Of a DNA stretch of 39,111 nt, positions 17,236 through 24,467 are shown one piece after another (positions within the stretch are counted from its first letter, which is position 1; each line of letters begins with the position of its first letter). A program made the position numbers and the translations under genes. The stretch spans positions 1 to 39,111 of the forward strand of contig JAGXBG010000003.1 of NCBI GenBank assembly GCA_018971215.1, read 5' to 3'. The notes under the pieces were generated by a model that saw only the letters and a program-made list of their open reading frames with translations, was not told where the DNA came from and did no database searches. The DNA is from Alphaproteobacteria bacterium. GTDB taxonomy: Bacteria; Pseudomonadota; Alphaproteobacteria; ATCC43930; CGMCC-115725.

Positions 17236-17847
17236 ATGACCATCCACTTGCATCGCGGCGATCTTCCGTCGGGCCTCGCGCTCGGCACGTCCATCGCCAT
17301 CGACACCGAAACGATGGGTCTCGATCCGGCACGCGATCGTTTATGCCTCGTGCAGCTGTCGGCCGGCGACGGCAACGGCCATCTGGTGCAATTCGCGCCC
17401 GGACAGTACGACGCGCCGCGGCTGAAGGCGTTGCTCGCCGACCCGAAGGTTCTCAAGATCTTCCACTTTGCGCGCTTCGACTTGGCGATGATCCAGCGCT
17501 ATCTCGGCGTGCGCGCCGCGCCGGTCTATTGCACCAAGATCGCATCGAAGCTGGCGCGGACTTTCACCGACCGCCATGGACTCAAGGATCTGTGCCGCGA
17601 GATTCTCGGCATCGAACTGTCGAAGCAGCAGCAATCGTCCGATTGGGGTGCGGCCGAGTTGAGCGAGGAGCAGAAGCGCTACGCCGCCGCCGACGTCGAA
17701 CACCTGCACGCGCTCAAGGCGCGGCTCGACGCGATGCTGGCGCGCGAAGGACGCGCCGCCTTGGCCCAAGCGTGTTTCGATTTCCTGCCGACGCGCGCGG
17801 CGCTCGATCTCGCGGGTTTCCCGGGCCCCGATCTTTTCGAGCATTGA
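17236..17847 (+). CDS. nrnC: NrnC-type 3'-5' exoribonuclease (nano-RNase, RNase D family)
   Basis: A 203-residue DEDDy exonuclease without the HRDC domain of true RNase D, matching NrnC of Bartonella, Brucella and Agrobacterium. NrnC clears very short RNAs, including the pGpG left from cyclic-di-GMP breakdown, and replaces Orn in many alphaproteobacteria. Exo motifs are AIDTETMGLDP (Asp and Glu), FHFARFDLAMI (Asp), and KRYAAADVEHLHALK (Tyr and Asp). It starts at the ATG at 17236 (MTIHLHRGDLPSG), which fits the family; an ATG 12 nt earlier is possible. It begins 44 nt after tRNA-Leu, perhaps in one transcript. No orn gene is visible in the window. Confidence 0.88.
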   Translation: MTIHLHRGDLPSGLALGTSIAIDTETMGLDPARDRLCLVQLSAGDGNGHLVQFAPGQYDAPRLKALLADPKVLKIFHFARFDLAMIQRYLGVRAAPVYCTKIASKLARTFTDRHGLKDLCREILGIELSKQQQSSDWGAAELSEEQKRYAAADVEHLHALKARLDAMLAREGRAALAQACFDFLPTRAALDLAGFPGPDLFEH

Positions 17848-17900
17848 AAGCAAGTTTTAACGCGATCAAGCAAATAATGTGCCGTTCGTGCCCCGTTCCG

Positions 17901-17929
17901 TTGATTTCGGGGGATCGCGGGAGCATATT
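17901..17929 (+). promoter_or_regulatory. Candidate promoter for the kdsD-lpt-rpoN-ptsN cluster
   Basis: TTGATT (17901-17906) and CATATT (17924-17929) are separated by 17 nt, matching the sigma-70 consensus at 4 of 6 positions in each box. It lies in the only gap upstream of kdsD. Transcription would start near 17936, which would make the ATGs at 17936 and 17939 nearly leaderless and favours the TTG start at 18008 for kdsD. Confidence 0.35.
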
Positions 17930-18007
17930 GCGCCTATGATGAGGGGGAATTTCCGTTCCCGCACCCCGGTTATAGCCGTCGGAGACGCTCGCAGCGGGAG
18001 ACCATCG

Positions 18008-18991
18008 TTGCGCCGAACCATCGCCAAACCGAAAGAGTCGCCGGATATCGCCGTTGCCCGTCGCGTGCTCGACACCGAGATCGTCGGACTCGAGGCGTTG
18101 GCGGCCGAGCTCGACGCGAGCTTCGCCGAGGCGGTCGACAAGCTTGCCGCGATCACCGGCCGCGTCACCGTCACCGGCATGGGCAAGAGCGGCCACGTCG
18201 CGCGCAAGATTGCATCGACGCTCGCTTCAACGGGCACGCCGGCGCAGTTCGTTCATCCCGCCGAGGCGAGCCACGGCGATCTCGGCATGCTCGCCGCCGG
18301 CGATGCAGTGCTGGCGTTATCGAATTCCGGCGAGACCAACGAGCTCGCCGACATCCTAGCGCACGCGCGGCGCTTCGGCTTGCCGCTGATCGCGATCACC
18401 GCGCGCGAACAGAGCGCGCTGGCCGACGCCGCCGACGTGACGCTGCGCCTGCCGGCTGCCGCCGAAGCGTGCTCGATGGGTTTGGCGCCGACGACATCGA
18501 CGACGATGATGATGGCGCTGGGCGACGCACTCGCGGTGGCGCTGCTCGAACGCAAAGGATTTTCCGCCGACGATTTCCAACAGCTGCATCCGGGCGGTCG
18601 GTTGGGCCGCCGCCTGCTCAAAGTCGCCGACATTATGCACGAAGGACCGACGGTGCCGCTGATCCCGATCGAAACCGCGATGGCGGACGCGATTCTGGCG
18701 ATGACGGCAAAAAGCTTCGGCTGCGTCGGTATCGTCGACGGCACCGGCCGTTTGGCCGGCATCGTCACCGACGGCGACTTGCGCCGTCACATGGGCGACG
18801 GCCTGCTGCGCGCCGGCGTCGCCGAGGTGATGAGCCGGCGGCCGAAGACCATCCGACCGCAGGCGCTCGCCGCCGAGGCGCTGGCCAAGATGAACCAGAG
18901 CGCCATCACCAGCCTGTTCGTCGTCGACGCCGCCAACAAGCCGCTCGGCATCGTGCACATTCACGATTGCCTGCGCGCGGGAATCGCGTGA
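18008..18991 (+). CDS. kdsD: Arabinose-5-phosphate isomerase (KdsD/KpsF/GutQ family)
   Basis: Converts ribulose-5-phosphate to arabinose-5-phosphate, the first step to Kdo for lipopolysaccharide inner core. An N-terminal SIS sugar-isomerase domain shows TGMGKSGHVARKIASTLAST, VHPAEASHGDLGML and ALSNSGETNELADI. Two CBS domains follow (KSFGCVGIVDGTGRLAGIVT and AITSLFVVDAANKPLGIVHI). The preferred start is TTG at 18008: it has GGGAG 7 nt upstream and gives 327 residues, the family length. ATGs at 17936 and 17939 in the same frame would add about 24 residues with no conserved sequence. The stop overlaps lptC as GTGA. Grouping with lpt genes links Kdo synthesis to LPS export. Confidence 0.93.
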   Translation: MRRTIAKPKESPDIAVARRVLDTEIVGLEALAAELDASFAEAVDKLAAITGRVTVTGMGKSGHVARKIASTLASTGTPAQFVHPAEASHGDLGMLAAGDAVLALSNSGETNELADILAHARRFGLPLIAITAREQSALADAADVTLRLPAAAEACSMGLAPTTSTTMMMALGDALAVALLERKGFSADDFQQLHPGGRLGRRLLKVADIMHEGPTVPLIPIETAMADAILAMTAKSFGCVGIVDGTGRLAGIVTDGDLRRHMGDGLLRAGVAEVMSRRPKTIRPQALAAEALAKMNQSAITSLFVVDAANKPLGIVHIHDCLRAGIA

Positions 18992-19650
18992 AGACCCAGA
19001 TCGACCTGGCGCAGGCGCGCCCATTGGGTCCCGAGCGCGGCACGATCGCGCTGCGCCGCTATAGCCGTTTCGTCGGCATCGCCAAACGCATCCTGCCGGC
19101 GACCGCCTTGGCGCTGTTGCTGCTGGTCGCGGTCTGGCCGCGGATCCAGGGCGCGATCGACGGCATGCATTTCGCGCGGATGCCGAAGATCGACGTTAGC
19201 CAGGCGCGCCAAGTGCGCATGGTCGATCCGCACTATACCGGCGTCGATCGCGACAACCGCCCGTTCGTCGTCACCGCCGATGCCGCCAGCCAGATGCCCA
19301 GGGTCGACGACGCGATTTCGCTCGATGCGCCCAAGGCGGACCTGACGACCAACACCGGCGATTGGGACGAGCTCACCGCCTATGTCGGCCTCTACCAGCC
19401 GCAGCAGCAACAGCTCGACCTCTTCGGCAACGTCGAGCTCTATCAGGACAAAGGCAACGCGCTGCATTCCGACAGCGTGACCATCAACATGGCGCAAGGC
19501 ACGGCGGTCAGCCACGACCCGGTCGAAGGCGACGGCACCTTCGGCCACGTCAAGGCGCAAGGGCTGCGCATTCTCGACCGCGGCCAGACCATGATCTTCA
19601 CCGGCCATGCGTCGCTCGACCTCAATGCGCGGCAAAAGGCGACGCCGTGA
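18988..19650 (+). CDS. lptC: LPS export ABC transporter periplasmic protein LptC
   Basis: Bitopic inner-membrane protein that receives LPS from LptBFG and passes it to LptA. Of 220 residues, a cytoplasmic basic stretch comes first, then a single membrane helix (RILPATALALLLLVAVWP, about 28-45), then a beta-jellyroll domain of LptC/DUF1239 type (RPFVVTADAASQM, LFGNVELYQDKGNALHSDSV). GTG start overlapping the kdsD stop as GTGA; its own stop overlaps lptA in the same way. Identity rests on topology, fold pattern and position between kdsD and lptA, since LptC sequences are poorly conserved. Confidence 0.9.
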   Translation: MKTQIDLAQARPLGPERGTIALRRYSRFVGIAKRILPATALALLLLVAVWPRIQGAIDGMHFARMPKIDVSQARQVRMVDPHYTGVDRDNRPFVVTADAASQMPRVDDAISLDAPKADLTTNTGDWDELTAYVGLYQPQQQQLDLFGNVELYQDKGNALHSDSVTINMAQGTAVSHDPVEGDGTFGHVKAQGLRILDRGQTMIFTGHASLDLNARQKATP

Positions 19651-20567
19651 TTTTGCGGTTTGCGCCGGCATTGCTGGTCGCGGTCGTGGCCGCCGGCGCG
19701 GCGGCGCCATGCGCCCAGGCGCAACTCGCCGGCACGCAAGCGAGCGAGCGTCCCATTCACATCGAAGCCGATCGCGGCATCGAGTGGCAGCAGGCGCATA
19801 ACGTCTATATCGCACGCGGCAACGCCTCGGCCACCCGCGGCAACGCGACCGTGACCGCCGACATTCTCTATGCCTATTACCGTCCGGTCGGACAAGGCGC
19901 CGATCATCCGGCTGGTCCGCCCGCGGCGACGAGCAAGGAAGGCCAACGCGCCCAAAACCCGCTGCAAGGCGGTTCGTCGACGGAAATCTACCGGATGGAG
20001 GCCGACGGCCACGTCCATTTCATCGACGGCGATCAGCAGTCCTTCGGCGACCACGCCGTGTACGACATCGACCAGGCGGTCATGGTGCTCACCGGCAACA
20101 ATTTGCGCATCGTCACGCCGAGCGAAACCATCACCGCGCGCGATTCGCTGGAATGGTACGACAAGAAGCAGATCGCCGTGGCCCGTGGCAATGCGCTGGT
20201 GGTTCGCGGCGATCGCCGTATGCGCGCCGACTTGATCACCGCCGACGTCGAGAAACAAGGCGATCAGCCGGCGCAGATCACCCGCGTCAACGGCTACGGC
20301 AACGTGCTGATCTCCGCGCCGGGGCAGATCGCCCACGGCGACGAGGGCGTCTACAATGTCGGGCCGCAAATCGCGACGCTGATCGGCCATGTCCGGCTGA
20401 CCAAAGGCGACAACGAGCTGCACGGCCAGTACGGCGTCGTCGACATGAAGAGCAACGTCAGCCAGATTCTGGCCGCGCCGCCGAATCAGATTGCAACCGG
20501 TCCGGCGCCACGCGTCGAAGGCTTGCTGGTGCCGAACCGCAAGCCGGCCGCGAACGGCGGGCAATAG
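19647..20567 (+). CDS. lptA: LPS transport periplasmic bridge protein LptA (enlarged)
   Basis: Periplasmic OstA-fold protein that forms the bridge carrying LPS to the outer membrane. A signal peptide (RFAPALLVAVVAAGAAAPCAQA) is followed by repeats of the OstA strand pattern: PIHIEADRGIEWQQAHNVYI, IARGNASATRGNATVTADIL, HVHFIDGDQQSFGDHAVYDI and VISRDS-like later strands around TITARDSLEWYDKKQIAVAR. At 306 residues it is far longer than E. coli LptA (about 185). Part of the extra length is a polar Gly/Pro/Gln-rich insert near residues 75-115. Start is GTG with GTGA overlap to lptC. It lies directly before lptB, which supports the call. Confidence 0.9.
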   Translation: MILRFAPALLVAVVAAGAAAPCAQAQLAGTQASERPIHIEADRGIEWQQAHNVYIARGNASATRGNATVTADILYAYYRPVGQGADHPAGPPAATSKEGQRAQNPLQGGSSTEIYRMEADGHVHFIDGDQQSFGDHAVYDIDQAVMVLTGNNLRIVTPSETITARDSLEWYDKKQIAVARGNALVVRGDRRMRADLITADVEKQGDQPAQITRVNGYGNVLISAPGQIAHGDEGVYNVGPQIATLIGHVRLTKGDNELHGQYGVVDMKSNVSQILAAPPNQIATGPAPRVEGLLVPNRKPAANGGQ

Positions 20568-20573
20568 GACGCC

Positions 20574-21410
20574 ATGACCAAGCCGCCGGCGGACCATAAT
20601 CCGACAACGAGCCACGCTGCGGACGGCGCATACGCCCATGCGGCGCCGGCGTCACGACGCGACGCGACGCCGCGTCTCGTCGCCTCGAACGCCGGCCTGG
20701 TGGCGACCAATCTCGGCAAGAGCTTCAAGAAGCGTCCGGTGCTGCGCGCGGTCAGCGTCGCGGTTCAGCGCGGCGAGGCGGTCGGTTTGCTCGGACCCAA
20801 CGGCGCCGGCAAAACCACGTGCTTCTACATCATCACCGGCCTGGTGCGGCCCGACGTCGGCACCATCGCCCTCGACGGCGAGGACATCACCGAACTGCCG
20901 ATGTATCGCCGCGCGCGCCTCGGCATCGGCTATCTGCCGCAAGAAGCGTCGATTTTCCGCGGCCTGTCCGTCGAACAGAACATCCGCGCCGTGCTCGAAG
21001 TGGCCGAGCCGGAGCCCGAGACGCGCGAAACCATGCTCGACGCGCTGCTGGCCGAATTCTCGATCACTCATTTGCGCCGGGCGCCGGCGATGGCGCTGTC
21101 CGGCGGTGAGCGGCGGCGCGTCGAGATCGCGCGCGCGCTGGCGACGCGGCCGCATTTCATTCTGCTCGACGAGCCGCTGGCCGGTATCGACCCGATTGCC
21201 GTCGGCGACATCCGCGATCTCGTCGCCCATCTGAAGGATCGCGGCATCGGCGTTTTGATCACCGACCACAATGTCCGTGAGACGCTCGAGATCGTCGACC
21301 GCGCCTATATCCTGCACCAGGGCCAGGTGCTGATGGAGGGCGCGCCCGACGAAATCGTGCGCGATGCGAACGTGCGGCGCGTTTACCTGGGCGAAAGGTT
21401 CAGCCTGTAG
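20574..21410 (+). CDS. lptB: LPS export ABC transporter ATP-binding protein LptB
   Basis: ATPase that powers LPS extraction by LptFG and transport through the Lpt bridge. Of 278 residues, the first 40 or so are an Ala/His-rich, probably disordered extension not found in E. coli LptB. The ABC domain has Walker [10 protein letters not shown] (near 73), the Q-loop in [18 protein letters not shown], signature [15 protein letters not shown] (near 175), Walker [13 protein letters not shown] (near 195) and H-loop [11 protein letters not shown] (near 229). It begins 6 nt after lptA and is followed 9 nt later by rpoN, so it is part of one operon. lptF and lptG are not in the window. Confidence 0.96.
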   Translation: MTKPPADHNPTTSHAADGAYAHAAPASRRDATPRLVASNAGLVATNLGKSFKKRPVLRAVSVAVQRGEAVGLLGPNGAGKTTCFYIITGLVRPDVGTIALDGEDITELPMYRRARLGIGYLPQEASIFRGLSVEQNIRAVLEVAEPEPETRETMLDALLAEFSITHLRRAPAMALSGGERRRVEIARALATRPHFILLDEPLAGIDPIAVGDIRDLVAHLKDRGIGVLITDHNVRETLEIVDRAYILHQGQVLMEGAPDEIVRDANVRRVYLGERFSL

Positions 21411-21419
21411 GTCGCCGCC

Positions 21420-22925
21420 ATGGCTCTTACGCCACGACTGGATCTGCGCCAAGGCCAGGCGCTCGTCATGACGCCGCAACTGCAGCAGGCGATCAAGCTG
21501 CTGCAGATGTCGAGCATTGAGCTCACGGCCTATGTCGAGAGCGAGCTCGAGCAGAATCCGCTGCTGGAGCACGATGAGACGTCCGATGAGAGCGGTGGCG
21601 CGGACGGCTCCACAACCGATGGCGCGACGACCGAGGCGCCGGCCGAAGGCGAAACGCCGCCGGACGAGCGCCGCGACGCCGTGGCCGGCGCCGACACCGC
21701 GGACGCCGCCGAAACCTGGCACGAGGAAGCCGGCCGCGAAGGCGAGGGCAATCTCGACTACGCCGGCGATCCGGAAGCCTGGAAAACTCGCAGCAGCGCC
21801 GCGCCGGCCGACGGTCTGCCCGGGCTCGATCAGACGCTGACGCGGCCGATCAGCCTGCGTGAGCATCTGCTCGAGCAGCTGGCGGTTGAGATCCACGATC
21901 CCGCCGACCGCGTCATCGGCAGCCATCTCATCGACATGGTGGACGACGCCGGCTACATCACCGGTGACTTCATCGTCATCGCCGAACTGCTGTCGTGCGA
22001 CGTGGCGCGCATCGAAAAAACGCTGACGCTGCTGCAACGGTTCGATCCGGCCGGCGTTTTTGCGCGCAACCTCGCCGAATGCCTGGCGTTGCAGCTCAAG
22101 GAGCGCGACCGGTTCGATCCGGCGATGCAGACGCTGGTCGAAAACCTGCCGTTGCTCGCCAACCGCGACGCGCAACAGCTGATGCGCGTCTGCCGCGTCG
22201 ATGCCGGCGACCTCACGCAGATGGTCGCCGAGATCAAGGCGCTCAATCCGAAGCCTGGCCTCGCCTTCGACAAGGCGGCGCCGGAAATCGTCGTGCCCGA
22301 CGTGCTGCTGCGCGCGCTGCCGGACAGCAGCTGGGCGGTGGAGCTCAACAGCGAGAGCCTGCCGCGCGTCCTGGTCAACAATCGCTATTACGCCGAAGTC
22401 AGCGGCGCAACCAAGAACAAGAACGAGAAGGAATATCTCTCCGAGCGCTACCAGTCGGCCAATTGGCTGGTCAAGGCGCTGCACCAGCGGGCGACCACGA
22501 TCCTGAAAGTGTCGCGCGAGATCGTCCGCCAACAGGACGGCTTCCTGCGCCACGGCGTGCAGCATTTGAAGCCGTTGGTCCTGCGCGACATTGCCTCGGC
22601 CATCGAGATGCACGAAAGCACCGTCAGCCGCGTCACGACCAACAAATACATCATGACGCCGCGCGGGATTTACGAGCTCAAGTACTTCTTCACTTCGGCC
22701 ATCGCGGCGGCTTCAGGCGAGGCACATTCGGCCGAAGCCGTGCGCTTCCGCATCCGCACGCTGATCGAGGCGGAATCGGGCGAAATTTTGTCCGACGATC
22801 GGATCGTGGAAATTTTGCTGAAAGAAGGTATAGACATCGCCCGCCGGACGGTCGCCAAATACCGCGAGGCGATGAACATCCCCTCGTCGGTCCGGCGCCG
22901 CCGCGAGAGGACCCTGCAATTGTGA
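21420..22925 (+). CDS. rpoN: RNA polymerase sigma-54 factor
   Basis: Alternative sigma factor that needs AAA+ activators and directs nitrogen, motility and other stress genes. The 501-residue protein has Gln/Leu-rich region I (LRQGQALVMTPQLQQAIKLL; then SELEQNPLLEHDE), an acidic low-complexity region II (about 50-130), the core-binding domain (IGSHLIDMVDDAGYITGDFI), the helix-turn-helix area (HESTVSRVTTNKYIMTPRGI), and the RpoN box ARRTVAKYREAMNIPSS near residue 474 that binds the -24 element. All regions are intact. It sits 9 nt after lptB; AGG 8 nt before the ATG may serve as ribosome-binding site. Its stop overlaps a GTG of ptsN. Confidence 0.97.
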   Translation: MALTPRLDLRQGQALVMTPQLQQAIKLLQMSSIELTAYVESELEQNPLLEHDETSDESGGADGSTTDGATTEAPAEGETPPDERRDAVAGADTADAAETWHEEAGREGEGNLDYAGDPEAWKTRSSAAPADGLPGLDQTLTRPISLREHLLEQLAVEIHDPADRVIGSHLIDMVDDAGYITGDFIVIAELLSCDVARIEKTLTLLQRFDPAGVFARNLAECLALQLKERDRFDPAMQTLVENLPLLANRDAQQLMRVCRVDAGDLTQMVAEIKALNPKPGLAFDKAAPEIVVPDVLLRALPDSSWAVELNSESLPRVLVNNRYYAEVSGATKNKNEKEYLSERYQSANWLVKALHQRATTILKVSREIVRQQDGFLRHGVQHLKPLVLRDIASAIEMHESTVSRVTTNKYIMTPRGIYELKYFFTSAIAAASGEAHSAEAVRFRIRTLIEAESGEILSDDRIVEILLKEGIDIARRTVAKYREAMNIPSSVRRRRERTLQL

Positions 22926-22951
22926 CCGGGCAACGAGCAAGCAAACCAGCA

Positions 22952-23416
22952 ATGCGGATTTCGGACCTGCTGACGCAGACATCGGTGACGACCCGTCTCA
23001 AGGCGGCCAACAAGAAGCAAGCCTTGCAGGACTTGGCCAAGCGCGCGGCGTCCGTGATCGGCGTCGGCGAGCGCGTCCTGTTCGAGACCCTGATGGAGCG
23101 TGAACGCCTGGGCTCGACCGGGATCGGCAACGGCGTGGCGGTGCCGCACGGCCGACTGCCCGGCCTGTCGGCGCCGCGCGGCTTCTTCGCCCGGCTTGAA
23201 AAGGCGGTCGATTTCGAGGCGGTCGACAACCGCCCCGTCGACCTGATTTTCCTGCTGGTCACGCCGGAAGGCGCCAGCGGCGATCATCTGAAGGCGCTGG
23301 CGCTAGTTTCGCGCCTGCTGCGCGACCGCAAGATCTGCGAAAAGCTGCGCGGCACCGACCGCGCCGACGCGCTTTACGCGCTGCTCGTCGACCACGCCGC
23401 GAGCGACGCCGCCTGA
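22952..23416 (+). CDS. ptsN: PTS IIA-like nitrogen-regulatory protein (EIIA-Ntr)
   Basis: Phosphoacceptor of the nitrogen-type phosphotransferase relay (PtsP-NPr-PtsN), which regulates K+ transport, sensor kinases and (p)ppGpp enzymes in other proteobacteria. The 154-residue domain has the phosphorylatable His in GIGNGVAVPHGRLPGL (near residue 65), followed by RPVDLIFLLVTPEGASGDHL and KALALVSRLLRDRK. The ATG at 22952 (MRISDLL) fits the family. A GTG at 22922 in frame overlaps the rpoN stop as GTGA and would add 10 residues, so coupling is possible. It directly follows rpoN with no hpf gene between. Confidence 0.94.
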   Translation: MRISDLLTQTSVTTRLKAANKKQALQDLAKRAASVIGVGERVLFETLMERERLGSTGIGNGVAVPHGRLPGLSAPRGFFARLEKAVDFEAVDNRPVDLIFLLVTPEGASGDHLKALALVSRLLRDRKICEKLRGTDRADALYALLVDHAASDAA

Positions 23417-23455
23417 GGCGGCAGCGATTTCACGATCGGTGTCGGAACGAACGGC

Positions 23456-23677
23456 TCAGTGAACGCTGAGCGGTTCCAGGTCGTTCTGGCGGACGGCCGC
23501 GGCGGCAACTTCCGGCGTATTCATCACCGCAACCTGGGTGCCGTCGGCGGCGTGGACCGCATAGGCCTTTTGGCCCTCGATCGTCACGGGACGAATGTAG
23601 GCGATGTCCTGGATGCCCCACAGCGCGAATTCCTTCGCCGAGATGTTCTTCAGCCGTACAAGTTCGGGGTTATTCAT
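23456..23677 (-). CDS. DUF1150 family small protein
   Basis: A 73-residue protein with sequence MNNPELVRLKNISAKEFALW and then DIAYIRPVTIEGQKAYAVHA and DGTQVAVMNTPEVAAAAVR, which is the DUF1150 pattern. Members are typically small and, as I recall, often sit beside Hsp20 genes in alphaproteobacteria. Function unknown. It starts inside the last codons of the hsp20 gene (8-nt overlap), so the two are co-transcribed and heat-shock linked. It has no signal peptide or membrane segment, and the core looks like a small beta fold. An alternative start is unlikely because the overlap leaves little room. Confidence 0.85.
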   Translation of the reverse strand: MNNPELVRLKNISAKEFALWGIQDIAYIRPVTIEGQKAYAVHAADGTQVAVMNTPEVAAAAVRQNDLEPLSVH

Positions 23678-24116
23678 GGTCGCCTGCCTTTCCGTTGATC
23701 GGACTACCCGAGCCGCGGATTTCGACGCGCTTCACCCGTTGCTCCGCCGCGCGACGCGCGAGATCGACGTGGAGGAGGCCATTTTCGAGCCAGGCGCCGG
23801 CGACTTCGATGCCGTCGGCGAGGACGAACGAACGCTGAAACTGACGCGCAGCGATGCCGCGGTGGAGATAGATCCGGTCCTTGTCGTCGCTCTGCTTGCC
23901 GCGGATGATCAGCTGGTTGTCTTCGATCTGGACCGCCAGGTCGTCCATGGTAAAGCCGGCGACGGCGAGTGTGATGCGCAGGGCGTTGTCGCCGCGCTGT
24001 TCGACATTGTAGGGGGGGTAGCCGTCTGCGGTTGCCTTGGTCACGCGGTCGAGCGCACGCTCGAACTGGTCGAATCCCAGCAACAACGGCGAATTGAAGA
24101 CCGACAAACGTGCCAT
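23670..24116 (-). CDS. Small heat-shock protein (Hsp20 / alpha-crystallin family)
   Basis: ATP-independent chaperone that binds unfolding proteins and forms oligomers. The 148-residue protein starts MARLSVFNSPLLLGFDQFE, then YPPYNVEQRGDNALRITLAV opens the alpha-crystallin domain (about 35-130). It has the typical GFTMDDLAVQIEDNQLIIRG and the late AWLENGLLHVDLARR, followed by a short tail. The ATG at 24116 is fixed by AGGAGG at a 5-nt spacing; a longer in-frame extension is not conserved. A heat-shock-type promoter and a hairpin that hides the Shine-Dalgarno sequence lie upstream and are listed separately. The class resembles alphaproteobacterial HspD/IbpA-like proteins. Confidence 0.94.
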   Translation of the reverse strand: MARLSVFNSPLLLGFDQFERALDRVTKATADGYPPYNVEQRGDNALRITLAVAGFTMDDLAVQIEDNQLIIRGKQSDDKDRIYLHRGIAARQFQRSFVLADGIEVAGAWLENGLLHVDLARRAAEQRVKRVEIRGSGSPINGKAGDHE

Positions 24117-24118
24117 CT

Positions 24119-24143
24119 GGACCTCCTCGAGCGAGCTAAGTCC
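24119..24143 (-). promoter_or_regulatory. Hairpin sequestering the hsp20 Shine-Dalgarno (candidate RNA thermometer)
   Basis: In the message, GGACUU (24143-24138) pairs with AGGUCC (24124-24119), and CUC (24135-24133) pairs with GAG (24128-24126), around a 4-nt loop. AG on one side and a single G on the other form an internal loop. The AGGAGG ribosome-binding sequence (24127-24122) lies wholly on the 3' arm and includes a G-U pair. Imperfect pairing of this kind near a heat-shock gene is the hallmark of ROSE and fourU thermometers. The structure was folded by eye, so it needs a computed fold. Confidence 0.45.
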
Positions 24144-24216
24144 CCTGTCCGAGACCCCGTTCCGGGCGCCTCTTGCAACCATCGGACGCGCCAATCGGCC
24201 GCGTCCCACGAGCGAC

Positions 24217-24245
24217 ATATGGGTCGACGCGCCGGTCTTATCAAG
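24217..24245 (-). promoter_or_regulatory. Candidate sigma-32 (RpoH) promoter for hsp20
   Basis: On the minus strand, CTTGAT (24245-24240) and CCCATAT (24223-24217) are separated by 16 nt, close to the heat-shock consensus of a CTTG -35 and CCCATnT -10. It lies about 100 nt before the hsp20 start and faces the right way. The 5' leader it would make contains the Shine-Dalgarno hairpin. Confidence 0.5.
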
Positions 24246-24273
24246 ACTGGCAGCACGGTCCTGGACGACGCCG

Positions 24274-24313
24274 TAAAAGACGAAGGCCCGGCGCGGACGG
24301 CGCCAGGCCTTCG
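24274..24313 (-). terminator. Rho-independent terminator downstream of tRNA-Ala
   Basis: CGAAGGCC (24313-24306 as read on the minus strand) pairs perfectly with its inverted partner at 24288-24281, extended inside by a 5-bp stem (GGCGC/GCGCC) after one mismatch. The minus strand then reads TCTTTTA (24280-24274). It begins 6 nt past the tRNA-Ala 3' end and fits a tRNA transcription stop before the hsp20 promoter. Confidence 0.75.
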
Positions 24314-24318
24314 ATTGG

Positions 24319-24394
<76 letters not shown>

Positions 24395-24467
24395 GAAGCG
24401 AGCGTGTTCCGCGGCGGGAACGCGGGAAATCTAGCGCGGCGAGCGACGGCGGGAAAGACCCGCCGGA

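Noticed and set aside
20652-22613. Minus-strand frame of 653 codons
   Set aside because: Antisense to lptB and rpoN; its start codons and composition look random, while the plus strand has intact Walker and RpoN-box motifs.
23408-23422. GCCGCC-TGA-GGCGGC palindrome around the ptsN stop, considered as a terminator
   Set aside because: A stable short hairpin but with no T run after it on the plus strand; it may arise from Ala codons around the stop.
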